DNA from: Dermacentor variabilis
Lineage: Eukaryota > Arthropoda > Arachnida > Ixodida > Ixodidae
NCBI RefSeq assembly: GCF_050947875.1
Contig: NC_134570.1
Location: 204,117,750-204,181,749 of the forward strand
Direction of reading: 5' to 3'
DNA length: 64,000 bases
Positions 30,505-40,927 of the stretch are shown here, one piece after another. The notes under the pieces are model-generated. The model was not told where the DNA came from. It saw nothing but the letters and a program-made list of their open reading frames with translations, and made no database searches. How positions within the stretch are numbered: the stretch's first letter is position 1; the number at the start of each line of letters is the position of its first letter. The position numbers and the translations under genes were made by a program.

Positions 30505-33500
30505 ATGAATTCCACCAATGTCGCGTTACGTGTTGGATGTATAAATGTAAAGGGCCTTGGTTCTAAACGCAAACAGTACCAGCTAAGCAGGCTGTTCATG
30601 GAAACCGATCTTGACATTATCGCAGTGCAAGAAACTAAAATCGAAAGTGAAGAAGGAACGGAACGTATGGTAGCAGCTTTTCGGCCACGGTATTATGTGT
30701 GTGTGTCACATTGCGTAGGGAAGTCTGGTGGGTGCGGCTTCTTTGTTCGCAGTTCTCTGGACCTAAGTATTGAAAGCGTGGCTTGTGATGTTAATGGCCC
30801 ACAAATAGTGTGCGACTTTGTTATTGCAGCAGTGAAGTGGCGAGCGATATGTGTGTACGCACCTAACACGGAATGTGAGCGCAAGGTTTTCTTTCAATGC
30901 CTTAAAAGCCGATTTAATTCTGAAACCAACATATTATTGATGGGGGATTTCAACTGTGTGTGTTACGCTGAGGACAGAGTGCTAAGCCCGCCGGTTCACG
31001 ATGCAAGTGCGCAATTTATAACCGAAATTGTTGGCGAAGTGAATATGGTAGATGTGGGCCATGTCATGCGAAATGGTACGAATACAAGGTTCACGCATTT
31101 TCAAGGTGTCAGCCACGCACGATTAGACCGAGTGTATATGTCTGCTGATTTGATTCCAATGTGTAGCAACTATGAGGTAAAATCTGTGTCATATGGTGAC
31201 CACTGTTTAGCTATGTTTGTGTTGGGCCCTAGAAAACCAAAATTTAATTGGGCGTTGTGGAAATTAAACTCTAAACTACTAGATGATGATGTCTTCCTTC
31301 AGAAAATTAAAGATCATATTCAGAACCTATTAATAAAGGACCATCAAAGTATTGCAGAAGCATGGGAATGTTTCAAGCAGGAAACGAAGTTAATGGCAAT
31401 GGAAAGATCATGTACTTTACGACGGGAGGAAAAAAGAAAAGAAAAAAAGTTGCAGTGTCAACTTAACTTCTACTTAACAATGGAAGGTGTTTGTCCAGGT
31501 AGCTTTGCGAAGGGAATAAAAGAAGTAAAATCTCAATTAGAAAGCGGCGATCAAGAGAAATATCGAGGTGCGGTTATACGTGCGCGCGCAGGAAGATTAT
31601 GGTGCAGTGAAGTACCGACCAAAAGAGCTCTGTCGGACGAAAAGGGCTACGCTCCACGAAAGGAGATAAGGGCCATCGCATATGGAAACGCAATTGTACA
31701 TGAAAACCAACTTATCCAGCGGGCTTTTTATGACTATTACAGCGAGTTGTAAGGCAGTAAACGCGAGCACTCGTAAGGTTTCAATAGTGAATTTTTAACG
31801 CTTCTTCCATAGTTGGATGAGGACGCAAGGCTGAACATTGTGCAGCCAATTACTATCGCAGAAATAGAACAAGCAATATATGAGTTAGCTGTAGGTAAAG
31901 CGCCAGGGCCTGGCGGATTAAGCGCCGCTTTTTATAAGGCTTTTAAAAAGGAAATGGCAATAATTTTTATATCAGTTAATTCATGAGGCATATGAGAAAC
32001 AAGTTCTACCACCTTCGTTTCGTGAGAGCCAAGTGGTATTAATACCAAAGCGTCAAGACCCTCAAACTCTACTCTCGGTGCGGGCATATCGTCCCATTAG
32101 CCTTACAAATACAGACTACAAGATATACACGAAAGTTCTCGGGAGGCGACTACAGTCGGTCATACAGAAGTTAATTGGACCACACCAAACGTGTGGAATA
32201 AAAGGACGGTTCATTATGACAAACATTCATGTGGTACGGACGGTCCTTGAGTGTTGTGACGTCTTTTCAGAGAAGGTGGCAATATTACAGTTGGACCTGG
32301 AAAAGCCATTCAATAGGGTGGCGCATAAAATCCTTTTTCTTATACTTGAACATGTGAACCTTGGATGTATGTTACTAGAAGGTGTTAAAATGTGTTATGA
32401 TCAAATAGTTTCTAAGAATATCATTATTAATACATTATCAGAAAATATACAACTCAAATCTTCTTTTAGACAAGGTTGCTGTTTGTCACCTTTGCGTTTT
32501 GCATTATATTTAGAGCCATATTGTTTAAAGGTACTTTTGTGTAGTGAAATCGCAGGTTATCGGATAGGCACGAGGGAAATAAAGATACTAACATACGCAG
32601 ATGACGTGGCAGTGTTCTCCCGGGATAAAGAAAGCGTTAATAAAGCGGTTGATGGGGCCCTAAGTTTTTGTAAATTGTCAGGAAGGGTCATTAATTGGGG
32701 AAAATTAGTTGGCATATTGTATGGGGTTTGGGAACATTTTCCCACTGAAATGGAAAGTGTACAGTGGAGGACTACCCCTATGAGGTACCTCGGTGTACCG
32801 CTACAGCATTTTCCGGACAACTGAAAAGAGCAATGCACAGAAGTGAAGGAAAAATCAAAACAATTTGGTGGGAGGGACCTTTCCATGTTCGCGAGAGCAA
32901 CCGTATGCAACCTCTTTCTCGTCGCCAAGATTTGGTTCGTGTTACAGGCCATACGCGCATCAAGAACGAGCATACAAAAACTGCACCGGGAATTTGCCGT
33001 ATTTATCTGGGGATCTGTGTGGGAACGTACCAGCCGCACCAATTTGTTCACATCGGTTAAACGAGGCGGCCTGGGCCTAGCTCACTTGTTCTTGAAGCAA
33101 GTTGTTTCACGTTTTATGTTCTTGCGTGATCAACAAAATGAATTTTTATTAACTCTGTTTCAGGAACGTCTGAGTGACGCTTTACCAAATTATATTGTGT
33201 CAACACGACTAGTGAGAACAACTATCAAGGGCTTTCTGCGTGAAGTTGTACGGGCGTACCAATTCTTGTGCACGCGTTTTTCTTTAGAGTATTTAAGCAG
33301 TGTTAAGCGAAATAATCTCTACAAAGATGACGTCGACACATTGCTCCCTACACCTATCTATAGGGCCAAGTTTTGTATAGAAAATGGAGGAAATTGGGTT
33401 AAAAAGGGTAAAGCGGATGCCAGTGCGCTCGTCAGCCAAGTCCTTTTTCTTTCAACTTCACAGCGAAACGTTACCGGTTAAGCCATGGCTCGAACAAAAA

Positions 33501-33698
33501 GGCTTGTTTGTAGCATGGTCAGTCAACTGTTTAATATGCGGAAAACCAGAAACAATAGAGCACATGTTCCTGGATCGGCCAGACGCAGTATTCTTGTGGG
33601 ACATTTTGCAACGAACTTTAAAAAAAGGAGCTACCGGTGACGCCGTACGGAATCCGCTTTCTCCCTACATCAAATGACGGCGGAGTCCCTCATAATAT
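30505..33698 (+). pseudogene. LINE copy 4 ORF2 (broken), first block
   Basis: Starts at ATG 30505 (MNSTNVAL). The endonuclease is complete in frame (CINVKGL, VQETKIE, GDFN, LDRVY, GDHCLA). A stop at 31750-31752, further breaks near 31800-32030 in the RT fingers, a stop at 32822 and a shift at about 33390 divide the rest. RT motif A reads 'LDLEKPFN', altering the usual AFD. YADD is retained. The C-terminal CLIC...H zinc motif has Arg in place of the last Cys (DRP for DCH). Confidence 0.87.
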
Positions 33699-33819
33699 TG
33701 TCACGAGAGGAAAAGCCAGTCAGTCAGTTCTAAGCGAACAGCCGTTTACAGTTCGTGTTTGCAGCAGCTACCACGCACACTTCTTCTTCCTCGACCTCTA
33801 GCGTAACTAGTGCGTGCCA
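33699..33819 (-). repeat. 3' LTR (121 bp) of the minus-strand Gypsy element
   Basis: On the element strand it runs TGGCACGC...TGACA. It is preceded by a purine-rich tract (ggagggaggggtaa on the minus strand, near 33820-33836) that fits a polypurine tract. Confidence 0.92.
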
Positions 33820-33959
33820 TTACCCCTCCCTCCAAAAATAAAGAAGAAATAAATAAATAAAGTTGGGGAGATGTTAAATGCCACAAGGAAAAATAAAAGA
33901 AATGAGAAAGACAACGGACGAGACGACAGGGGCCGCATCACAAAGTTTGTGGATGAGAG

Positions 33960-36900
33960 TCAGCGCGAAAGGTAAGGCTTCATCCTGGTAACATGAACAA
34001 TGTCAGAGGAACGTGGTCTACGGGAGTGGTGCGAAGTGTCGGCTGGAATAACTTCGTAGTTGACAGGACTTAGACGACGCAAAACTAGGTAGGGTCCAAA
34101 GTATCGGCGCAATAATTTTTCTGACCGGCCTCGTTGACGTATAGGGGTCCAAACCCATACAAGATCTCCCGGGTTGTATGCGACGTCTCGATGGCATATG
34201 TTGTATCGACGAGCATCTTGACTTTGTCGGGATAGAATTCGTTGCCGCGCAAGGTGCCGCGCCGCTTCGGCACGCTGAACAAAGGCGTCTGTATAGGTTG
34301 TGGTAGGTTGAGACGAAGTTGGTAGGAGCATCACGTCGAGCATAGTGGTGACGTCGCGTCCGTAGACCAGACGAAAAGGAGGAAACCCGGTGGTTTCTTG
34401 TAAGGCAGTGTTGTACGCGAATGTCACATACGGGAGCAGTTCGTCCCAATTTTTATGATCCGTGGCAACATACATGGAAAGCATATCCGCAATCGTTTTG
34501 TTGAGACGCTCTGTTAAACCGTTAGTCTGCGGGTGATACGCAGTTGCCGTACGGTGCGTTGTTCCGCTCAGCTGCAGAATGTCTAGGACCAACTGGGCAG
34601 TGAAGGCCGTACCACGGTCTGTGATGACGACAGCGGGAGCACCATGTCGAAGGACGATATTTTTGATAAAGAAGTTAGCAACATGTGAAGCAGTAGCTCG
34701 CTGAACGGCTTGTGTTTCGCAGTATCGAGTGAGGTAATCGGTGGCGACGACGATCCAGCGGTTATCAGCCGAAGACTTGGGAAATGGGCCAAGTAAATCC
34801 ATCCCGACTTGTTCAAAAGGTGAGCAAGGAGGTCGGACAGACTGAAGCAGACCGGCTGGTTTTAGTGGTGGAACTTTGCGGCGCTGGCAATCTCGACAAC
34901 TTCTGACGTACTGCTTCACGGTTTTTGTGAGTTTTCGCCAATAGTACTTCTGCTTGATCCTCGCGAGAGTACGCGTGAAACCAAGATGCCCGGGCGTTGG
35001 TTCGTCATGGCATGCACGTAGAACGTCGTCGCGGAGAGTAGCGGGAACAACGAGCAGGAAAACGGCTGCCGTAGGGTGAAAGTTCCGCTTGTATAGGATG
35101 TCGCCACGTAGGCAGAAAGAGGACAAGTGGCGCGCGAACAGCCGTGGGGGTTGTGGGCAGCGTCCTTCAAGGTATTCAATCAAGGGCTGGAGCTCGGAAT
35201 CTTGGCGTTGCTGTTGAGCAAGGTTTAAAGACGGAAGAGTGCAAAGAAAACCAGAATCGTCGTCAGTATCTAGTGGTGCGGGTTCGACGGGGGCGCGGGA
35301 GAGACAGTCGGCGTCAGTGTGTTTCTGGCCAGACTTATAGACGATGGTCACATCAAATTCCTGTAACCGAAGGCTCCATCTTGCGAGACGGCCTGAAGGA
35401 TCTTTGAGATTCGCCAGCCAGCAGAGAGAGTGGTGGTCGCTGACGACACGGAAGGGGCGTCCGTACAGGTATGGGCGGAACTTCTGGATAGCCCATATGA
35501 CTGTCAGACATTCTTTTTCAGTTGCTGAGTAGTTTTTTTCAGCAGCGGACAAGGTTCGGCTGGCATACGCAATAACGCGCTCAACACCAGCTTGAAACTG
35601 AACGAGTGTCGCTCCGATACCAACGTTACTAGCATCAGTATGCACTTCTGTGTCAGCCTCGGTGTCAAAGTGACCAAGGATCGGTGGTGTCTGTAGACGT
35701 CGCTGAAGGTCGTGGAAGGCGTCGGATTGTGCTGGGCCCCAAACAAATGTGACGTCGCTCTTGATGAGTCGTTGCAAAGGTTCGGCAATTTCACAAAAAT
35801 TGGGTACAAAACGGCGGTAATACGCGCAAAGCCCTAAAAATCGGCGGACATCGTGTTTTGTCTTCGGTATCGGGAACAGAGCAACTGCCAGGGCTTTGTC
35901 AGGGTCAGGGCGCACACCGGTGCTGCTGACAATATGACCTAGAAATTTGAGCTCCTCGTAGCCAAAGTGACATTTTTCGGGCTTCAGGGAGAGGCCGGCG
36001 GTGCGGATAGCTTGAAGAACCGCCTCAAGCCGCTGGATGTGTTGTTCAAACGTGGTGGAAAAAACAACTACATCGTCTAAGTAGACTAAACACGAGTTCC
36101 ACTTGAGGTCAGATAAAACTGTGTCCATCATGCGTTGAAATGTGGCCGGAGCGGAACACAATCCAAAAGGGAGGACCTTAAATTGATAGAGACCGTCGGG
36201 TGTTATAAACGCCGTTTTTTCCTGGTGCCGTTCGTCAACTTCAATTTGCCAGTACCCACTACGTAGATCCATTGAAGAAAAGTAACGGGCATGTCGCAGG
36301 CGATCCAAGGAGTCGTCAATTCGAGGAAGTGGGTAAACGTCTTTTTTCGTGACCTTGTTCAGTTTGCGATAATCGACACAGAATCTTAGTGAACCGTCTT
36401 TCTTTTTAACTAATACAACAGGTGAAGCCCAAGGACTTGTCGATGGTTGAATGACATCGTCGAGCATTTGTTTCACTTGATGACGAATAGCATCCTGTTC
36501 TCTTTGCGACACGCGATAAGCGTGTTGGCGAACAGGTTGGACGGTCGGTTCAGTGATGATTCTGTGTTTGATTAAAGAAGTCTGTTTGACCTTCGACGTG
36601 GTGGCGAAACAGTCGCTAAATGACGATAGCAGAGTAAGGAGCCTCTCCTTCTCGTCTTGGTCGAGCTGTGGGTTGACGTTGATGTGACTGGTCAAGTCCA
36701 CATCGCTGGGTTCCGGAATCGAGATTGTCGTTACCGAAGCACAGGCGTTGGACTCGGCCACCGTTTCAAAGTAGGCCATGGTGGTATGCCTCGCAAAGTG
36801 TTTGTAGTCGCCACTGAAGTTCGTAACTAGAATCGTGGTTTGCCTATGTTGGAGCTCTACGAGACCTCGTGCGACGCCGACTTCGCGATCCAGCAATATG

Positions 36901-37418
36901 GTGAGGTTACCTTCGGCGATGCCTATTCCTAGTTGTTCTTGAGGGCATTCAACGAGGACGAAGATGCTACTTCGAGGCGGTAACGTCACGCAGTCATCGA
37001 CCACGCGTAAAGCCGCGCGGTGATGTTCATCCGCCACATTCGAATCCGAAGAAACATAGTTAGAAAAAGTCACGAACAAGTCACGAAGGTTAATGATCGC
37101 CCCATATTCCTGGAGAAAATCCATGCCCAGTATAACTAGCCGAGAACACTTGGGCAGCACAAGGAAAGACGCTACGAAAGTCGAAGTAGAAATTGCAAGT
37201 CTGGCGGTGCATCGTCCAATGGGTGACACGAGGTGTCCTCCGGCCGTAATCAGATGTGGGCCGTCCCACGCTGTCAGCACCTTGCGTAGCCGAGTCGCCA
37301 GTGAGGCACTCATAACCGAGTAGTCAGCTCCCGTATTTACAAGTGCAGTTACTGGATAACCGTCGATTGAAGCAGTAATAGCAGCAGAAGTTTTTTTTTG
37401 CAGTTGCGAATGAAGGCG
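33960..37418 (-). CDS. Gypsy Pol: protease, RT, RNase H, integrase (about 1150 aa)
   Basis: Open on the minus strand from 37418 to the stop at 33960. The protease site reads Asn-Thr-Gly ([11 protein letters not shown]; codon AAT at 37337-37335) where family members have Asp, so the protease looks inactive. The RT has 'VDYRKLN', '[11 protein letters not shown]', '[12 protein letters not shown]' and the catalytic YLDD. RNase H has TDASN, E in EKECLTV and SDHHSL. Integrase has an HHCC finger (H-x4-H...CRDC), a D,D,E core ([20 protein letters not shown]) and a C-terminal GPY-type region ([10 protein letters not shown]). Apart from the protease residue the polyprotein is full length. It presumably starts by frameshift or from Gag, because no obvious own start precedes the protease. 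Confidence 0.9.
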   Translation of the reverse strand, partial: RLHSQLQKKTSAAITASIDGYPVTALVNTGADYSVMSASLATRLRKVLTAWDGPHLITAGGHLVSPIGRCTARLAISTSTFVASFLVLPKCSRLVILGMDFLQEYGAIINLRDLFVTFSNYVSSDSNVADEHHRAALRVVDDCVTLPPRSSIFVLVECPQEQLGIGIAEGNLTILLDREVGVARGLVELQHRQTTILVTNFSGDYKHFARHTTMAYFETVAESNACASVTTISIPEPSDVDLTSHINVNPQLDQDEKERLLTLLSSFSDCFATTSKVKQTSLIKHRIITEPTVQPVRQHAYRVSQREQDAIRHQVKQMLDDVIQPSTSPWASPVVLVKKKDGSLRFCVDYRKLNKVTKKDVYPLPRIDDSLDRLRHARYFSSMDLRSGYWQIEVDERHQEKTAFITPDGLYQFKVLPFGLCSAPATFQRMMDTVLSDLKWNSCLVYLDDVVVFSTTFEQHIQRLEAVLQAIRTAGLSLKPEKCHFGYEELKFLGHIVSSTGVRPDPDKALAVALFPIPKTKHDVRRFLGLCAYYRRFVPNFCEIAEPLQRLIKSDVTFVWGPAQSDAFHDLQRRLQTPPILGHFDTEADTEVHTDASNVGIGATLVQFQAGVERVIAYASRTLSAAEKNYSATEKECLTVIWAIQKFRPYLYGRPFRVVSDHHSLCWLANLKDPSGRLARWSLRLQEFDVTIVYKSGQKHTDADCLSRAPVEPAPLDTDDDSGFLCTLPSLNLAQQQRQDSELQPLIEYLEGRCPQPPRLFARHLSSFCLRGDILYKRNFHPTAAVFLLVVPATLRDDVLRACHDEPTPGHLGFTRTLARIKQKYYWRKLTKTVKQYVRSCRDCQRRKVPPLKPAGLLQSVRPPCSPFEQVGMDLLGPFPKSSADNRWIVVATDYLTRYCETQAVQRATASHVANFFIKNIVLRHGAPAVVITDRGTAFTAQLVLDILQLSGTTHRTATAYHPQTNGLTERLNKTIADMLSMYVATDHKNWDELLPYVTFAYNTALQETTGFPPFRLVYGRDVTTMLDVMLLPTSSQPTTTYTDAFVQRAEAARHLARQRILSRQSQDARRYNICHRDVAYNPGDLVWVWTPIRQRGRSEKLLRRYFGPYLVLRRLSPVNYEVIPADTSHHSRRPRSSDIVHVTRMKPYLSR

Positions 37419-37505
37419 TCAGTGGTACGTCGCGAGGGGATGGCGTCGGCGGAGGATATTTGACGGTTCGCATGACAGCGGCCTCACCCCCGGAGGTCGC
37501 CGTTT

Positions 37506-38874
37506 TCAGTTTCCCCGGCGCGGGCTTCCACCGTTGACTCCAGCGGAATCAAAGGCGGGTCGAGCACGGTTCGGTGACGCGTACCGACGAGGTGAAGGCG
37601 ACCGTGACTGTCTTCGCTGTTGGGTAGGAGGAAGCCGGTTACTTTCTAAGTATTTCTCGATTTCGTGCGGGCGTTCGCCATAGCGCGGGCAACGGGCGTC
37701 CGGATGGTATCCCCGCAGACCAATCCGTCGGTACTGGCAATCGCGATACATGTGACCAGCCTCCCCGCAGTGATAGCACAACGGACTGTTGTCGGGGGCG
37801 CGCCATACTGTAGATTTGCGCGGACCAGGATGAAAGGGTGCTGGCGGATTCGTGCGGTGGATTGGACTTTGGGAGCGTCGAGAAATCCCAGCAGGCGGCT
37901 GCGACAAACGGCCCGTCGACGGCGCGCAAGCCCGAAGAGCATCCGCGTACGAGAACGTGGGAGGTTCGGGTCGTGTTGGTGGCGAGGGATGAACCACTTT
38001 GCCGATTTCTTCTCGAATGACATCCGCAAGAACCGCGGCACTAGGAGGTGTCGAAGCCGATGCATAGGACTTCTGCAGTTCTTCTCGAACAATTTGTCGT
38101 ATTAGCTAGCTCGGTAAGTGACTCCCTGTCATCATTTGCAGGTACGAGAGAGCATGCAGCAGTCATGGTGGTCTGGCGTTCATACTGCGAGAGCCGCTGC
38201 CGAAGCATACGTTCCATGACTGTTGCCTCACGAACGAACTGAGAGACTGTTGTAGGAGGATTACGCACGAGGCCCGCGAAAAGCTGTTCCTTTACGCCTC
38301 GCATTAACAGACGCACCTTCTTGTCTTCTGGCATTAGTGGGTGCGCCCGACGGAACAATCGCGTCATGTCTTCGACGAACATGGCGACGGTTTCGTTTGG
38401 CATTTGGAACCTCGAAGACAGTGCCTGTTCGGCTCTTTCTTTCCTTTCGGGAGTGCAGAAGGCTTCGCATAGCAGTCGGTAAAACTCCTGCCAGCTGGTA
38501 AATGAGGCTTCGTGGTTCTCGTACCATACTCTCGCCGCGTCTAAAAGGGAAAAGTAGACGTTCTTCAACTTACGGCGATCGTCCCAGTCGTTAAAGGCGG
38601 CGACCCGGTCGAAATGGTCCAACCAGTCTTCAACGTCCTCAAAGGCGTCGCCATGGAACGGGTTAGGCGTGCGAGGCGCGTTGAGAATGCATGGTACGGG
38701 AGCATTTGGGATCACCTCGGTTTGGCTTGCGGTAGTTGTTGACATCTTCCTCACGGAGCTTGCCAGGGGACTGTATTGCGGTGGAAGACCTTGGAGGCGA
38801 CGGCTGCTTCGATAGATTTCTGCCGTCCCCGAGGTACTGGCGTCGGTAGCTTCTGGTTCAGGACCCGTAGGCAT
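37506..38874 (-). pseudogene. Gypsy Gag (capsid and zinc knuckle), one frameshift
   Basis: I chose the Met at 38874 (MPTGPEP), since the upstream Met overlaps the LTR end and the primer site. The N-terminal part shows a retrotransposon capsid ('PNPFHGDAFEDVEDWLDHFDR', 'WQEFYRLLCEAF', 'MFVEDMTRLFRRAHP'). A frame change near 38100 separates it from the C-terminal part ('SYASASTPPSA'), which carries a knuckle C-x2-C-x4-H-x4-C (CYHCGEAGHMYRDC) and an Arg/Ser-rich tail. I read the shift as a mutation. Confidence 0.82.
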
Positions 38875-38889
38875 ACGATGGATGCGTAC

Positions 38890-38907
38890 CCAGCACTTCC
38901 ACCAGTT
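38890..38907 (-). promoter_or_regulatory. Putative primer-binding site of the Gypsy element
   Basis: Directly inside the 5' LTR the minus strand reads aactggtggaagtgctgg. The 'tggtggaagtgctgg' core could pair with a tRNA 3' end (...cttccacca). I cannot name the tRNA. Confidence 0.4.
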
Positions 38908-39028
38908 TGTCATGAGAGGAAAAGCCAGTCAGTCAGTTCTAAGCGAACAGCCGTTTACAGTTCGTGTTTGCAGCAGCTACCACGCACACTTCTTCTTCCT
39001 CGACCTCTAGCGTAACTAGTGCGTGCCA
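38908..39028 (-). repeat. 5' LTR (121 bp) of the minus-strand Gypsy element
   Basis: Identical to the other LTR except for one C/T difference at its sixth plus-strand base (TGTCAT against TGTCAC). Confidence 0.92.
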
Positions 39029-39032
39029 ATAT

Positions 39033-39225
39033 GTTCATGTTATTGTGTCTACACAGTCTATGGAAAACACGAATGGCGATACGTCATGAGCATATTAAGG
39101 TTCAGTCTTCAAGGGAAAACTTTATTGTGAGCATGGTCCTCGTGCGGGAAGTGTACACGGCATGAAACGAGGACAATGAGTGGATTTCAGTATTAGATGA
39201 ACTGGCATCTATGAAGTGCTTTTAA
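39033..39225 (+). pseudogene. LINE copy 4 ORF2, C-terminal remnant
   Basis: Continues after the Gypsy insertion with 'MFMLLCLHSLWKTRMAIRHEH' and ends at 'LASMKCF'. One stop (TGA in 'cggcatgaaacg', about 39163) interrupts it. Confidence 0.82.
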
Positions 39226-39329
39226 ATACCTCGCGTCAGCCTCAGAGTAGCAGGCGCTCTTAATTTTTTTCTCGCAGTGTTTTGTTCATATTTGTATGTA
39301 TTGCAAACCGGAAGTAAAAAAAAAGAAAA

Positions 39330-39402
39330 GCCTCGGTAACACTGTAGGCAGCGCGTCAGTCTCATAACCTGAAGGTCTTGAGTTCTATCCTCACTCGTGG
39401 CA
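39330..39402 (+). tRNA. Degenerate tRNA-Met copy after LINE copy 4
   Basis: The anticodon region CTCATAA is still readable, but G10A, G12A, A14T, T39C, G49T, G57T and G69T damage the D stem, T arm and acceptor. Clearly a pseudogene. Confidence 0.8.
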
Positions 39403-39575
39403 AAGGCGGCGATCTATTTTTGCTCCCTGACGCGATGGTGCACTCATATTTAGGCATTATACTGAAAGTATATTCCAATCTTATGCGGTGTCACTGCTAC
39501 ACACTATTTTACTTTCTCAACTCCGTCTAAAATAGCAGTAAGGAGATTGGACACGTCGTGTGGTGCGTACTGTCT

Positions 39576-39586
39576 GCCTCGGTAGC
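39576..39586 (+). pseudogene. tRNA-Met 5' stub at LINE copy 5 insertion
   Basis: Only 11 tRNA bases (gcctcggtagc) precede the LINE 5' end 'attctactttctgccacc', the shortest stub in the window. Confidence 0.85.
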
Positions 39587-39625
39587 ATTCTACTTTCTGC
39601 CACCGAGCGTGACGGACGGCGAATC

Positions 39626-40831
39626 ATGAGCTCCAGCGGAGCGGCGATTGCGGCCTTCGGCGGCCGGGGAAACAGGCCTGAAGAAGTTCAAGATAGCGAG
39701 TATCAGATTATTTTGCCAACTCTGCCCACCAGACGTGTTGTTTTGAACACGGTTTTTTTGCACGGAGACCCACGAGTGCGACCGTTTAGAGTCGAAGATT
39801 TCCGAGACGCGCTGACCAAGACCGGTACGCTCCCTGAAGTGGTGGCTTTGGGGGCGTACCAAATCAACCACGTCTGGGCGGTGACTTTAGGCAGCACGAA
39901 AGCAACGAAGCGGCTTCTCGCCTTCAAGGAGCTGAACGTCAAGGGGCGCCAGTGCTTTGTCCTGGACCCAGAATACCAACAGGTGAAGCTTCGACTCCAC
40001 TGGATGCTTCATGGCGTGGCCGACGACGACATTCAAGCGGCGCTTGCGGCGTTTGGGAAGGTCACTGAAGTGACCCGTGAGCGCTGGCCTGTTCAAGGCG
40101 TCCTCGAAAAGGGTTCAACCACGAGAACCGTGCTCCTAGAGATGAAGCCTGGTATGAAGCTCGAGGACCTGCCGCATCAGATGAGAGTTGCAGGAGAGCT
40201 GGCCCTCGTAGTCGTGCCTGGACGGCCTATGCAGTGCTTGCGCTGCCGCGGCACGGGCCACATAGGCCGAGAATGCAAGATACCAAGGTGTTCGAAATGT
40301 AGACGTTTTGGCAACGGTGAGGAGGAATTCGTACGTACGTACGCAGTGGCTACGGGAACTGCGTCGGTGGTAGATTCGGCGGACCACATCATGGACGTTG
40401 ACGAAGCGGAAGCAGCTGCAAAAGGAGCCGGGGAATGCGAGAAGCCTGCAGCGACTGCAAAGTCTTCGGTGACTGAGGGAGAAGGAAAAGAAACTAGTAC
40501 CAAAGAAAGCAAAGAAACGGCAACGATACGCCGCGAAGGAAAATAAGACGGAAGGGCGACTGGTGCAGAGGGAGCACCAGAGCCGGACGTAGCTGAACCA
40601 GGGAACTGCCAGGAGCCCCTCGACAAGAGCGGCGGCCGAGCGTTGAGTGTCACCGGCACAGCGAAACGCACGCACACCGAACGCGGCAACGAAAAGGACC
40701 AGGCGGCGGCCACTAGCAGCGAGGAGCCACCGACGAAAACGACACAAGGGAGACGACCACTCTTCAAAACAAAGCCAAATGTAAGGTTGGAAAGTCGCCG
40801 AAAGGCAGGCCTTGCAGCAAGACCGACCTGA
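39626..40831 (+). pseudogene. LINE copy 5 ORF1 (single in-frame stop)
   Basis: The ATG at 39626 opens a frame that stays the same all the way to 40831 with one internal TAA at 40544-40546. Contents: 'YQIILPTLPTRR', 'YQINHVWAVTL', 'GSTTR', 'EDLPHQMRVAGELALVV', and a good first knuckle (CLRCRGTGHIGREC). The second knuckle is altered (CSKCRRFGNGEEEF: both the His and the last Cys are gone). An acidic/Ala-rich tail and the terminal 'RRPLFKTKPNVR' basic patch follow. The tail resembles subfamily B only loosely. Confidence 0.85.
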
Positions 40832-40927
40832 CCAAACAGGTGACCCCGGTACCAACAAAAGCGTCTAGCGACGTACTGGACGCGAAGGGTAAGCACCATG
40901 CTCTCGGCCTCTTATCACCGCAGCAAA

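Larger units (their letters stand above)
33699..39028 (-). mobile_element. Gypsy-type LTR retrotransposon, minus strand, 5.3 kb
   Basis: Two 121-bp LTRs (33699-33819 and 38908-39028) differ at one base. A 4-bp duplication ATAT lies at 33695-33698 and 39029-39032. Gag and pol read on the minus strand, so the 5' LTR is the right one. Pol keeps the full Gypsy order of protease, RT, RNase H, integrase. The insertion is young and splits LINE copy 4 near its C-terminus. Confidence 0.93.
29015..39329 (+). mobile_element. tRNA-Met-targeted LINE copy 4 (subfamily B), interrupted by a Gypsy element
   Basis: 5'-complete LINE in two blocks, 29015-33698 and 39029-39329, joined across the ATAT duplication of the Gypsy insertion. 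The tail is 'gtaaaaaaaaagaaaa', directly before tRNA base 1 at 39330. ORF1 has one homopolymer frameshift and ORF2 several lesions. Confidence 0.9.

Noticed and set aside
34018..37997. Several 60-170-residue ORFs in other frames over the Gypsy element
   Set aside because: They overlap the clear gag and pol frames and show no independent motif.
40136..40899. Long minus-strand ORFs (240 residues) opposite LINE copy 5 ORF1
   Set aside because: Low-complexity shadows of the ORF1 coding strand with no known motif. Similar shadows occur opposite the other ORF1 tails.
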